DNA from: Megamerina dolium
Taxonomy: Eukaryota > Arthropoda > Insecta > Diptera > Megamerinidae
Assembly (NCBI GenBank): GCA_963854835.1
Contig: OY978525.1
Span: 86,240,171-86,304,170 of the forward strand
Direction of reading: 5' to 3'
Length of the DNA stretch: 64,000 bases
A program made the translations under genes and the position numbers. Below the pieces are notes generated by a model that was not told where the DNA came from, ran no database searches, and saw nothing but the letters and a program-made list of their open reading frames with translations. Below, piece after piece: positions 48,843 through 64,000 of this stretch; positions within the stretch are counted from its first letter, which is position 1, and each line of letters opens with the position of its first letter.

Positions 48843-49977
48843 CCGTCAATTAGGGTAATTAGTAACAGTAACAAAACTTCTTTTTTCTTATTTTAAAATT
48901 TTGTAACTATTGTTTTTGTGTATATTTGAAAGGTGGCAGCATTGGCCATCAGTAACAATGACAGTGGAAATTTTTTGATAGCGTCAAAGAAGCCAAAGAA
49001 GTGGTTGTTATATACAAAATTTTTTGGAAAAAACTTTACTTGAAAAGGTAAGATATAGTGTTACTAAATACCCGCGTACATTATTTTTTCGGTTTTTTAG
49101 TAAAAATCATTGAAGACCATTAAATTTTAAAGGTGGTCTTAATGATAAAAAACAAAAATTTTTCAAAAGCCATTAATTACAAAATGTGGGGTGATTAGTA
49201 ACAACATTTTTTATAATAGTTTTCTTATTTATTTCATGTTAAAACATTTTTTATGTGTAAAATTATGTGTTTGATACATTTTCAGATGCCTCGATCATAT
49301 AAAAGAATAGAAGATAGAAAAGGTCAAGAGCTGCAATTGACATGGAAAGTTTGGAAAAGGCAATTCAAGCTGTCAAAGAAGAAGGTCTATCTGTAAGAAA
49401 AGCAGCCAAAAAGTTTAATGTAAAATATGTGAGCACTTTTCGTAGACTGAAAAAGCCAGGCAAAAAAGTAAATAGTTTAATTACAATCTTAAATAAAATA
49501 AATAAAATACTTAAATAAAATAAAATCTGTTAGAAGAAGGACATTAAATATCTGGTGATCAAAAGAAGCCCAATAAGAAACGTGGACCACAATCCAAAAA
49601 ACAACAACTATGTGAGGAAGAACTAGTCAGAAAATCAAATAGAACACGCAAACAACCACTCAATGTTTACGTTCCTCAAATCGATTCATCAGAAGAAGAA
49701 GAAAAAGATCTGACTAATTTTTTATGTTTCTACTTTTATTTTTTCTAATACTGTCAATAAAATTTTTATTTTTCAAGCATAAAAAAAAGATTTTTCAGTT
49801 AAAAATAAAAGTGTTACCAATTACCCCACTTTTCTATTTCAAAAAATGAACAGTAACTACAAGAAATGTAATACATTATCAGTACATATTCTTAAAATTA
49901 TATGTCTATACACACAAAAAAATCATAAAACAATTTAATCCAACAAATTTTTTGTTACTAATTACCCCAATTGACGG
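48843..49977 (+). mobile_element. Pogo-like element keeping only DNA-binding coding parts
   Basis: Inverted ends of about 26 bp start CCGTCAATTAGGGTAATTAG (left) and CCGTCAATTGGGGTAATTAG (right, minus strand). TA flanks both sides (48841-48842, 49978-49979). The coding remnant at 49286-49747 has a pipsqueak-type helix-turn-helix and a basic/acidic tail but no DDE catalytic domain. At 1135 bp it is a deletion derivative of a larger pogo-type transposon. Confidence 0.85.
49286..49747 (+). pseudogene. psq-type helix-turn-helix remnant of a pogo-like transposase
   Basis: ATG at 49286 gives MPRSYKRIEDRKGQE. After a one-base shift it continues SLEKAIQAVKEEGLSVRKAA, then KKFNVKYVSTFRRLKKPGKK, a clear HTH_psq fold as in pogo/jerky proteins. 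The frame then enters a 90-base AT-rich stretch that begins GTAAATAG and ends TGTTAG, which could be a short intron. It resumes as DQKKPNKKRGPQSKKQQ, then RKSNRTRKQPLNVYVPQIDS and an EEEEKD tail to a stop at 49747. The catalytic domain is absent. If the shift were absent, the product would be a pure DNA-binding protein. Confidence 0.75.
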
Positions 49978-49979
49978 TA

Positions 49980-52900
49980 TGTGTTATTCTCTTCAAAAGT
50001 AACAACTATTAAATTAATGTATTATGGAAAATACCCAATAATTTAAGATTTGTGAATTCAATGTGATTTCCTAAGTGAAAAATTTCGCCCACCCTATTCA
50101 ATTCAATTCAAATTAGTGAATGGACAATGACTGAAGAATTGACAAGAATGGCTTTTTATTGCACTCTACATTAATACTCTCCGGTCAAATAATCTATGCT
50201 ACTGGCGACATTCTCGCATGTCTCCCATTTAAAATGTACATATAGGCATAATTCTTATGATAGCATCATCTACATATCTTTTAAAAAGTTTAATAACCAC
50301 AAAAAAGTGATAAAATGGATGAATTATATTCGTGTTGGTATGGTTTTTATTGATCCGTACTACTTACGAATGAAGGGAAATGAGATATTTTTTCATAATT
50401 CAGCACAAAACGTATACCATAACTATCAGCTTCGATGAGCCACTCACAACATAGACTAAAATTCAGTGCCATAGATGTAGACAAATGTGGAAAACATGAT
50501 TGCTTGCCAACTCAACTTTGTTGTTTTTGCCAAAATCCCCATGAAATATGGTATACACAGCTTTAATTACAAATAATATTCCCCCAGCCTTGCGTATTTT
50601 ACTTATTATCGAAATGGTATTAAACGCATCAAATAAATCCTTTCAAGATTACAACTAAGCATTGTGTCAACATACGTTTTCAGTAGGTGTGTCTGCATGC
50701 ATATGTTTATGTGTTGGTTTTATTCGTTTTCTCCATATAACTATACATAAATAGGTTTATAAGTGTTTATATGTATGTGTGTATGTATGTATGTACGTAT
50801 GTATTAAAGCTATATAAATCAGTTATAAATATTGAAACACAAACAACAGCAACAACAATAATAGCCGCCACCAACATAAGCAAGATGAACAATTTAAGAA
50901 TCGACATAATGACACATGGCAGAACCCTAATAAAAATTTTTAACACCAAACGAACACGTAAACACTTTACTACTTCACACGTACATCAACATATTTATCG
51001 TATGTAGGTGTAAATGTGCATACTCGTCGACCATATACCGACGAATAGTACGTAAATGTATAAAGATTGTAAGTAAATACGTAGTGGAAGGAGACGATGC
51101 TCAAAAAAATATTATGCGCACATACACATATTAAAATAGGCTCCTTCTCTTTAACTTTATTTGCTATGTTTGTCCTCACTTAATGGCAATGTCACTTTTA
51201 GTTATTAGTTCTCATATCCTATTTGTGTGTGTGTGTATGTGTGTGTGTGTGTGTGTGTGTGTTGGAAGGATATGAGAACGAAAGTTCATTTAATTTTATT
51301 GTTTTTAGGGCTTTCAACTTGAATTTATGGCAATGGCAATGAACATACTATGCCCGTTGTGCCTTACGCATAGGGAATATGGTATATTGGCGATAAAAGC
51401 AATTTTGTAATGGTACACAAAATGAGATATGTTGTAGTAAATGAATAAGCTTATGGTGAAATGCATTTATTCCGTTTAGTCTACAGATATCCAAATTCTT
51501 TCATTCGTGTATTTTTTTTTTTTTTTGTTTTGTTTTACCACATTCAAAAGAACCAAGGAATAATAAAACATTTACAAATCGTATTTTCCATTATTCATCA
51601 AAGTCGAATATTATCATAAGATAGCGTATTTTAATTTTCGTTTTCGACCAATATTTATCTCAGAATCATCATCTTAGAAAAAGAACAAACCATAGAAGAA
51701 ACTTCTAAATCGGATAATATTATTATATGGCCAGCCAGCCAGAGTGGCCGGTTGGTTGTTAGTGTCACAAAATACCCAATGAGTAGTCGCAGCAGTTTCA
51801 TAATTTTATATTTTTTTCCCATTCGGTTCACCCTCGTTTAAACACATAAAAGTGCATACTCTATTTTATACAATATACATAAAATATTGGTGAGTATATT
51901 TTTTTAAAAGGATTTACAGCAAAATGATTATGATGCTTCAAAGAGTGTAGCAAAAAATAGAAATCCTCTTATATTTATACTATGCAATGCTTCAAGACCT
52001 ACAACTATATTATGTATATCCATACAACACCACCTATGTATGCACTTTACTATGCACGAGTACACAAGTATTATTTAAAGCCATAAAATGAAAATGAAAT
52101 TTCATTTGCTAAATATCATTTGGCTGCTCACACATACAAACGTAGATAAATATGTAGCCACACACTCTTATCTGTATGATTTCTGCTAAATAAATTTCAT
52201 AAATCCTTTTTGTTTTTCACTTTAACGCTTCTATCGCAATGTCTCTCACATCACATGATGTACGAAGACAATTTTCGTTATGAAATTATATGAATATTTT
52301 TGGTCAGTGTTTTCTTTTGTTTCCTTGTTCATTTTTCTCTCTACACGATATATGTGAACATAATTTAATCGATTATGAAGCATAGCATTGTTATAAAGAA
52401 ATTTAGTACATTTGCTGACATTTGTTCAGTAATAAACTTTGACAATACAAGTGTCTCTCAAGTGCGTTCGCGTAATGGCCTTTTTCGATTCTCAAATAAT
52501 TTGTGTGAATATATATATTCACACAAAAATGTATAAAAAAATTAATTTCTTATTAAAGTGATCGCTAAACTCATTGAACACTTCTATTACACTTCAATGT
52601 AAGGTCAGTTTTTTTTTTTATCAATTTCATATTGACTTTAAAAGAAATTTCCACGCATTGAAATTTAACAATATGCCAAGTCAATTTTTTTTTTTTTGTA
52701 CAATACACACCACAAACAAGGGAAATGTTAAAAGTCACAGTGCTGAAGTACCTACGTACATATAGTTCGAGAGAAATATCACAAATTCAAAACTTGTAAA
52801 AATTTCTATGGAACAGAAGAGTTTTATCGTCTGATGTGTCTTTTTTTTTCTTTATTTGTGCTATTGTACTTTACATACATACATATTTACGTATAATTTT

Positions 52901-53574
52901 GAACTTTTACTTTACCATATAGTTGTGCTCTTAGCTGTATCTGCTCTGTATCTGTATACAGAAGAATAAACGGAAAAGAGGGAAAACATTTTTTTTTCTG
53001 TTCATTGATCCAACTCTTTTATGGTGTTGACACCACAGCTACCAAGATGTTGTGCGACAGTCGTTAAGTGAATGGGTTGTCATAAATATTGTAATGACAA
53101 ATAAGAACAATGAGAAGAGAAACATGTTCGTTTCCATACGAATATAGTAAGTCGTAGTAATACGGATGTATTCCTACATTGAAGGCAGTACATTAATACA
53201 ATAGCAACTTATGATTATGCGATGCTGTTTAATGAACTGTATTGTCTTAGGTTTATTACGCATACCTATAATATAGAATGCAATTGGAAATACACAACTT
53301 GAATATGCTAGATTCTTGGTTTCATGATAATTGAACAGCTATTCGTGATAAAAAAAAAACAACTCAGTAGTGTTATAAGAATATAACCATTTTTGGAGGT
53401 ATCGCAATATTGTACTAACTGCGAGAAATGTACGTCAATTTTTAGATTTCTATATTAATTGTCAATGTTTAATTGAAAAAAAATACCTTACAGTCGACTG
53501 GGATATATATATACATATACATACATATAATATAAAAAGTTTGCTTGAATTCCATCTTTTTCTTTTATTTCTAC
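49980..53574. other. Unassigned AT-rich stretch
   Basis: No gene or element was recognised. It contains (ATGT)n runs near 50770-50806 and a (TG)n tract at about 51222-51262. Short frames here have no domain features. Confidence 0.45.
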
Positions 53575-54448
53575 TACTTTGTATGGGAGCCACATTAAGA
53601 AGTAGGCGTGGCTCGATAGTTTTTTGAGAAACAATTTTTGCGTATAACACTAATCTACACCCGAAATATTTGTTGACTTTGACGAAGTACTTTGTAAGTT
53701 ATGGGGGTTTTAAAAGGAATAATATAAAGAGATTTTTTAGATAATTCCGAGGCTTAGTATGGGAGCTATATAAAAAGTGGGAGTGAATATAACAAATTTT
53801 GCAATATTAATCCACACCTTAAATTTGGTAGCCCCATTATGAAGTGGGCGTGTCATGTTGTGGTTTTTTCCAGATTATTTTCGACTACCACATTAACCTA
53901 AGTATTAATTATGGCTTTTCTGGACAGAAGATTGTAGAAATTACATCTGTTTCAATTTAAAAAAAGTACAGACACTTTATATGGGAGCTACTATAAAAAG
54001 TAGGCAAGGCTCGCCCATTTCTGGCAACGTTATGTAACAGTATAATGTAACGCTATGTCCTAAATATTGTTGTCTCAAATGGTATATTAAGTGAGTTATA
54101 GCAAGTTAAAAATTTTGAAAATTCCGAGGTTAGTCGCTTTGAATGCTTGGTGTGGACGTGACTATTGAGCGATCATGCCCAATATCAATCGCCTCCGTAC
54201 CCTTCGATCATAGGTTATCTGTGCCACATTTCGTCGAAATAGCTCAATAGTTGCTCAAGTTATCGTGCGAACCAGCCCGGTGACAGACAGACGGACGGAC
54301 GGACTGACAGACATCGTTAAATCGACAATTTAAGCAACGCTGGTCACTAATACATATAATTTTCCATATCTCCGGATATTCCTTCAAGTGGTTACAAACA
54401 TCTGACCGAAATTAATATACCTTACATACTACATTATGCAAGGTATAA
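53575..54448 (+). repeat. GGGCGTGG repeat, copy D
   Basis: This is the same orientation as copy A. It has AAGTAGGCGTGGCTC, TTCTGGACAGAAGATTG and CAATATCAATCGCCTCCGTA. A GACA/GACG run follows at about 54285-54310, then ATCGTTAAATCGACAATTTA. It ends at ATTATGCAAGGTATAAAAAT. The left part lacks several subrepeats found in copy C. Confidence 0.77.
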
Positions 54449-54978
54449 AAATGTTAATTTCAAATTATTCACTCGCAATTTCCAATTTACTCAGAATTTG
54501 TGGCAAAATTACTAACCGCTTGGTTATCGTTTCACTGTGTGGGTTTTAGAGCAACTGTCTTCAAATCTTTTCAGATGATGTGCACTCCATGTCGATGGCT
54601 AAGCTTATATTTTTTTTCAATCATGATAATAGCAATGCTGTAGTCAATGAAGTGTCATAATAATATGTTTGTTGCAATCTACTAGTGCAATGGCTTTTAC
54701 AGCTTGTCGCTATATAGGTATAATACAATACGAATACTTCATATTTTGCTATTGCGCAATAAAATATGAAATAATAATAAAAGATAAACAAAATTAACAA
54801 TTGCCAACAGTGTTTAAAAGTATATGCTCAAAAAAAAAAATTGTTCTCATTTGATAGTAAACGTTTCCAGTTGAATAATCATTAGAGATCATTTTCACCA
54901 AATTATTAAGTGCCCAAATATAATATTCACATAAGTTTCAATTCTAAAGAAAAATTGACATTAATAACTTATAACCCT
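54449..54978. other. Unassigned AT-rich stretch
   Basis: Nothing recognisable was found. Confidence 0.45.
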
Positions 54979-55481
54979 GACAGACGGCAGCGTTAATCCG
55001 GATTAACAATTTAATTGGAATTAACTCGGGCATTAACTGCAGCTAATGTGCATTAACTATATGAGTTAATTCTCAAAATTAAGGAGGATTAGGGCAATTT
55101 TCGATGGCAACACTGATGAAAAATTTCTGTTGTGAATTTTTCTCGATCCATTTTACAAAACAATAGGTGTGTTCCTTTATAAAAAACTTTCAACAATTGT
55201 TAACAGTTTTCGACATGAAAAGCATCGGCGAACAAATGAATCCAGCTGCCAATTACGAACTGTGAATGTCAATTTACAAGATTCTCATAGTTTTCAGTTC
55301 ACGTACTTCTTGTAGATTTTTTCATATCGAGAGTGACAGTTGGCAGAAATTGATGGTGATAGTATTGTAAGTGAACAAACCTAATCAGCTGTTTTGTTAA
55401 TCCGCAATACTGCCGTCTGCCAGGTTAGTATTTTATTCGGATTAAGTGCGCCGTTAATCCGGATTAACGCTGCCGTCTGTC
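54979..55481. mobile_element. MITE with perfect 29-bp terminal inverted repeats
   Basis: Bases 54979-55007 and 55453-55481 are perfect 29-base inverted repeats beginning GACAGACGGCAGCGTTAATC. Each contains the 14-base palindrome TTAATCCGGATTAA. The 503-bp interior has no coding capacity. It carries extra partial end motifs (for example CTGCCGTCTGCC near 55410), so the right end looks partly duplicated. I could not see a target-site duplication. The superfamily is not determined. Confidence 0.8.
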
Positions 55482-55513
55482 TAGGCTATTACAGTCATCG
55501 TAATAGCCTAGAC
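55479..55513. repeat. Perfect 14-bp stem, 7-nt loop palindrome at the MITE edge
   Basis: GTCTAGGCTATTAC (55479-55492) is followed by the loop AGTCATC and then its exact inverse (55500-55513). The first three bases are the end of the preceding MITE. It could be a footprint of hairpin-forming transposition or a folded rearrangement. Confidence 0.85.
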
Positions 55514-56179
55514 ATCGTAATTATACTCCAGATTCGTTGAAGTACGTACATGCTTAAATGAAAAGGCGGTAACAATAATTCTATCAAAGAGTTATGACAA
55601 TTCGGTATTGTGTAGCATGCAGTATGTACTCGTATGTATAAAAGCGTAATATGCATAAAAATTTACCGAAATGGTTAAATTTTACGATGTGGTTCGTTTG
55701 TGTGATTCATCATCATCTTGTACCTCATAAAAATGTTTAGGTTTTCTTATTATTGTTATTATTATTACAAAAGTATTCTTATTAAGCAAGTAAATAAGGA
55801 GAGTAAAGTCAACCAAATTTCAAGAGTATGCATAAATATAAGCATAACGATATCTGGCACATCATAAGGCTTAAACAATAAATTCATTGTAATAAAAGAG
55901 CAACTTGATGCTCATTAAATACTTCCTGCATATATATACATATATAAATACATATGTATGCATGGCTGTGTACGATATAGTCCTTATAATGTATTTCACG
56001 TATATTGTAATGAGTTAACACCATGTTTTGGAATTACATCAAATATTGGATGGAAGGAGCTAACGGTGCTATTTACTGCACTATTTTGTTTATGAACTAA
56101 AATAAAGATGGCGATGTAAGAACAACTCTATGGGACAGGATTGTGTTTTTTTTTTTTTTGATAAATAAAATATTATGTA
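55514..56179. other. Unassigned AT-rich stretch
   Basis: No gene was seen. It contains short (ATT)n and T-runs. Confidence 0.45.
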
Positions 56180-57025
56180 TTAAGGGGGTATTCTACCTTG
56201 TTGGTTCAAAAAATTCGATTTTTTTTTTTTCAATTTTCCAACCCAGAAGGTGTTAGGAATATACCCTTAACAGGATATAACTGAAATCTTATTATTTCGA
56301 GTTTTTCCGAGCCGTCGCGTTTTTCTAAAGTTATCTAACGTTCTATCGAATACCTGATGTATATGTATCTATGTAATCTCTGTTATGCATGATAAATTTT
56401 TCGGTCCATTCAGTTTGAAAGAAAATTTAACGTCGGAAACATCCCGCTTGTTATATACATGAATATCTTTAAATGCGATTTCCCAAAAGTTGCGTTTTTG
56501 TAACTGGTTGACATGATATCTCGAAAACTAATTGATTGATTGATTGAAATTATATATCAAAATTTGTGAAAAACATGTGGCTATCGTCTGACAGATACTT
56601 TTTAGATTTTTTTTATTTAAACAATTTTTACAGATGTTTTTAACCCGGAAAACATTAAAAAAAAAAAATTTTTTTTTTTTAAAGTTGCCTGTTCTGCGAA
56701 ATTTTCAAATTTTGAAAATGCCATCTGTCAAACGATAGCCAAGGTGATAAAAAAATTAAATCATTTTGGTTTTTTTGTTTCAGACGATTTTCATGAGCTA
56801 AATCGTGTCAACCATTTGTGTATGCATTTTTTGCAAGGGACACTTCAAGGTCAAGTCACGGTCAAATCGAAGACAGTAAATTTTCAGTAAAATTAGTGTT
56901 AAATGTATTTAAATAAACAAGTTGAATGCAACAAACCGCACCTCGATTGCGTTTTTAGTTTTCCTATAACTAATATTCAAAAAACAGTGTCAAAAATGAA
57001 GCCACAAGGTAGAAGACCCCCTTAA
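56180..57025. mobile_element. TTAA-flanked MITE 3
   Basis: An 846-bp unit bounded by TTAA with inverted ends TTAAGGGGGTATTCTACCTT and TTAAGGGGGTCTTCTACCTT. An AAATTCGATTTTTTTTTT tract lies inside the left end. There is no coding region. Layout matches MITEs 1, 2 and 4, although the terminal sequences differ after the first G-run. Confidence 0.85.
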
Positions 57026-57354
57026 CCTATTTTACATAAGAATTCCTTTAAATACAATTTTTAAGATTCTATTGTACTCGTATTTCTTGAAATAAAAATA
57101 TTTTGAAATTTTATCATTTTAATATATTAAAGCATATTTAATATTCATTTCAAAAATAACAATATAATGCCAATACACTTATGGCAAAATCTTTGAAAAT
57201 TACGTCCAGTGAACCATTTTGATTTACTTATTTCACCAGAATTCATGAAAAAATTGGGTAACATATTTACACACTTGTATTTCTTTGTTCGACCAATAGC
57301 CGTGAAATGCACCATATGTGTAAAAGATGTTTAAATAAATAGCTGCATAGAATT
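57026..57354. other. Unassigned AT-rich stretch
   Basis: Nothing recognisable was found. Confidence 0.45.
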
Positions 57355-57700
57355 GAGAATAAATAAACCAATATGTAGCACTTACAAGCCCCGAATAACT
57401 CTTTGGCCGAGCATCGCTACCATTACGGCGGTGCGTGTTAAATTTTGGAAGGTACCTACTTATTTTAGCCGGTTCCGAATGACAGAACCCTTGTGACATC
57501 ACTTTTTCTGAGCTTTGTCAGAGAGTTCTTTTAGAAGCTTTTCTTTTGTAAATTATTACTGGCGGTAGAATTCCCAATTGCTTGCCCACAGGTGGGTACC
57601 GTTCTCCATATTAAATTTATGCTTCAGCCGGGGACTGAACTGACGACGACAGATCAGAATGCCAACGTACTAACCACTGAGTCACGGTTCAGTGGCCCAC
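57355..57700 (-). mobile_element. tRNA-derived SINE, copy 8 (full length, old)
   Basis: Minus-strand copy with the head near 57700-57640 (CCGTGACTCAGTGGTTAGTA) and the 3' end GTGCTACATATTGGTTTATT at the left. It has many substitutions and a few indels relative to copy 10. The tRNA head is degraded. Confidence 0.85.
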
Positions 57701-58589
57701 ATCAGAAATAGGAATGCGAACCAAAATAAATAATTGCTAACATTCACTTAAAATCAGCTTCTTTATTGGTGTGACAGTATAAGAATGTCTGGGAAAGACA
57801 AAAATTTCTCATTACCTTAAGTTTTATAACTACCGCCTTCAAGTGTAACGAATGAATGGCATTGCAAATGTAATGTGTAATAAAAAAAATTTGTTTATTG
57901 TTTGCCTCTTACGTAGTTATCCTTTACATGTCGATTTGTTTTCCTTTTTGATAAACCATAAAAAAATGTGGTGTTTTGAAGAAATTCAATATAATTATAG
58001 CAAACGAATAATTGTAATTTGATTAGGTTTATGCTATTATTTTTATTTGTCATTCAACCCTTGAGAGCTATTGCAAGTATAACCTGCATAAGTCAAAGTT
58101 AATATCTACCGTTTCGATGTGGCACATTTTCAAATACAAATAAAATCTTGTGAAATTAACATATTTCAACACAAAAACAAAATATTGTACAACACTGAAC
58201 ATTAACCCACTAACACCTATACAAGAAAAATTCGGGATAACGTCAAAATTAGTGGAATATACAATATACAAATATGATCAATTGGCGGTTATGGAGTTTC
58301 CATGCATATTTTACAATGTTAGATTTAACGGGTGTGGTAAATCACATATTTTAAAAAAAAAATTCGTTTAAGTTTTCCTTAGGTGTCTGTTCACTCGTTA
58401 GCTATAGTTACGTTCATAGAACCATCCGTCAGAACGATAGCGGATCCATCTGAATCTCCTCTTTGGCCTTTTAGGTCAAATCGGCAGCCTACAGAGCATT
58501 ACACATATGCTCTTTATCACAGTCGTTCCACGCTGATCATGCCTCACCAACCCATTACATATCTCTGGGAAAAGTTTCAGAAGTCAAGT
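57701..58589. other. Unassigned stretch; slightly GC-richer section near 58390-58560
   Basis: I see no supported gene. The section 58383-58570 is richer in GC than its surroundings and stays open into the following repeat. Because the frame depends on the repeat, I do not call it a gene. It may be an old transposon piece. Confidence 0.4.
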
Positions 58590-58814
58590 TCAAAGCGACT
58601 AACCTCGGAATTTTCAAAATCTTTAACTTGCTATAACTTACTTAATATACAACATTTAACACGTAGAATTATATTATACTATTATATAATCTTGCCAGAA
58701 ATGGGTGAGCCACGCCTACTTTTTATAGTACCTCCCATACAAAGTGCCTGAATTTAATTTAAATTTCAATCGCTGTAACTTCGTCAATTTTCTGTATAAC
58801 TATATTTGACACTT

Positions 58815-59229
<415 letters not shown>

Positions 59230-59841
59230 ACACTTAGATTAATATGATAGTCGGATATAAGATGGCATAAAATTAGCAATCCACGCCCATTTTTTATGTG
59301 GCTCCCATATAAAGCAGAGGGAGTTATATAAAAATTTTTAAGCGCAATAACTTACAAAGCGCAGAACAACCATGATTAATTTGGGAAATGGGCGCGCCTA
59401 CTGTTTATAGTAGCCCCCATGCGAAATGACTAAATTTCTTTTAAATTGAAATAGCTGCAACTATGGCAATCTTTAGAATCTATTTAGAATAACCATAATT
59501 AGGACGTAGATTAATGTTGTAGTTTACAAAAAATCAGCGTACCACTCCCACTTCTTATTGAGGCCTCCATACAAAGTTGCGGAAATTTAAAAAAACGTAA
59601 AACCGCCCTAACTGATGAACTATTCATCGTAGGACAACCAGATTTAAGTAGTGAATTAGTATTGTAAGTTATTGTAAGGATAACCAGATTAGGTCTTCCC
59701 TAGCCAATTGTAAGGTCATTTTTATAAATGATATTAGTTCCTGCTTCATAGAATCGAATTATCTTTTGTATGCGAATGGCTTAAAACTTAAAACGCTTTC
59801 GGAAACTTTACGTTCAAATAAAAAGGATATCCCAAAGGAAT

Positions 59842-60216
59842 ATCCGTAATATGGGTGCCGTAGCTCAGTGGTTAGTGTGTTCGCCTTCTGATCTGTAGGT
59901 CGTGGTTCAATACCCGGCTGATGCATAACAAATTTTATATCGAAAAGATTTTTCTTTCGAATGGTACCCACCTGTCGGCAAGCAATTGGCAATTCTTCCG
60001 ACAGTAACAACTTGCCATGAAAAAGCTTCTAAAAAGAACTCTGTGACAAAGCTCAGAAAAAGTGATGTCACAAGTGTTCTGCCGTTCGGAACCGGCTATA
60101 ATAAGTAGGTCCATTCTAATACTGTCAAAAATTTAAGACGCACAACAGTAATAGAAGAGAAGCTCGACCAATGAGCCCTTTGGGGCTTTAAGTGCCACAT
60201 ATTTATTTTTTTATTT
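59842..60216 (+). mobile_element. tRNA-derived SINE, copy 10 (best full-length copy)
   Basis: A perfect 14-bp repeat, TATCCCAAAGGAAT, flanks it (59828-59841 and 60217-60230). After an 11-base lead the head reads GGGTGCCGTAGCTCAGTGG, then GTAGGTCGTGGTTCAATACC, giving A- and B-box-like promoter parts. The body has the CTGTCGG/CCGACAG inverted repeat (about 59992-60004 for the right arm). The AGCCC-tttg-GGGCT hairpin (60174-60187) precedes the GTGCCACATATTTATTTTTT end. The head most resembles a tRNA such as Lys or Met, but the source cannot be fixed by eye. It looks the least altered of the ten. Confidence 0.95.
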
Positions 60217-60230
60217 TATCCCAAAGGAAT

Positions 60231-63256
<3,026 letters not shown>

Positions 63257-64000
63257 TAACAATTTTCATTTCATTTCATGCTTTTGGAATCAAATTTTAA
63301 AATAGTTTGAAAAACATAAATAATATGGTGAAAATTCTTATAAATTCAAGCATTTCATTATTTGCTTGCCTTCCTCTATACACTAATTTTGTTGTACTCG
63401 AATGCCAGTGATAAAGAAACGAGGTGACTGAAAATGAGCTGCTTCGCGTTTCTTGTTATATTTATATTCAAGATGTTTATTGACTTTATTTTTGAAAGAA
63501 ATATATTTATATCTTTCACCTTGTGATTAGCAATACCCACCCGGGTGACTCTTTTGCTTTTTATTGTACTAGATGTTTATTAATTTAAAGATGATTAGCA
63601 CTAAATATGCAGTGTTGTAAGTTTCATTTCGCTTTATTGTGAAATGTGAAAATATAGCCAAAATGTAAGTGATAAAAAGTACCATTATTCCTGCAGCATT
63701 AAAACATTAAATAATAATTGGTAATTCCAGGGTTAAGAATTATCCACAAGAATATTAAATAAGACGTTCGAAAAAAGTATATTTTATTTGCAAACATTAT
63801 TAAAAAAGAAATTCAAAATTAATAAAATGAATTGAAACGTTTCTGAGTTTATAGGACTACCCGCCACTGTAAACATATGCATATGTGTTTGTAATACTAA
63901 ATCGCTGTTCATGTTGTTGTTGTTGGACAAAAATGTGTAATAATTATGTCCTTAAAAAGTAATATGCTTAAATGGATGCTGCCATAGTGTTGTGGTCCAT
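63257..64000. other. Unassigned AT-rich stretch
   Basis: No gene or element was recognised up to the window edge. Confidence 0.45.

Noticed and set aside
58383..58751. 122-residue plus-strand frame
   Set aside because: More than a third of it lies in the GGGCGTGG repeat, whose other copies do not preserve this frame.
59852..59925. Functional tRNA gene
   Set aside because: The acceptor and T stems do not pair properly and the sequence is the head of a SINE family with target duplications.

Overview
This is AT-rich eukaryotic DNA from an insect, most likely a fly (Diptera). Tephritid fruit flies would fit the mix of elements, but that placement is inference. The signs are mariner, Harbinger, Tigger and pogo DNA transposons, Jockey, RTE, R2/R4 and I/LOA-type non-LTR retrotransposons, and very long (TA)n tracts. 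I found no host gene I can name, no tRNA or rRNA gene, no CRISPR array and nothing bacterial. The window is an intergenic or intronic region built largely by transposition.

Layout. 1-630: Jockey and Tc1 remnants. 1.1-5.6 kb: an ancient RTE copy broken apart by a mariner deletion derivative, a SINE, a TTAA-flanked MITE and a copy of an unclassified repeat (here called the GGGCGTGG repeat). 5.8-6.5 kb: a short Harbinger element. 6.5-8.7 kb: unassigned DNA with one weak small-gene candidate. 8.7-17.9 kb: a broken mariner, an RTE element with an intact 992-codon reading frame, and a complete Jockey element (-) with a target-site duplication. 18-31 kb: mostly unassigned DNA holding a GGGCGTGG repeat, a TTAA MITE, two SINEs and a TA-flanked MITE. 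31.2-36.2 kb: two head-to-tail R2/R4-type retroelement remnants (-). One is split by a GGGCGTGG repeat, which is itself split by a SINE.

38.7-45.3 kb: two SINEs, a second, broken RTE copy, and a nearly intact Tigger-like transposon lying in the (TA)n tail of that RTE. 45.4-50 kb: a TTAA MITE, I/LOA remnants on both strands, a mariner deletion derivative and a pogo-like element that keeps only DNA-binding coding parts. 50-64 kb: mostly unassigned DNA with GGGCGTGG repeats, a MITE with perfect 29-bp inverted ends, a TTAA MITE, three SINEs and very long (TA)n tracts.

The elements interact as parasites and targets. A tRNA-derived SINE family (10 copies) shows target duplications and 5' truncation, so it depends on a LINE machinery. 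The RTE family is the best candidate partner because both end in GCCACATA followed by an AT-rich tail. TA-specific DNA transposons sit in or beside (TA)n tracts. Four TTAA-flanked MITEs share an architecture but have different terminal repeats.
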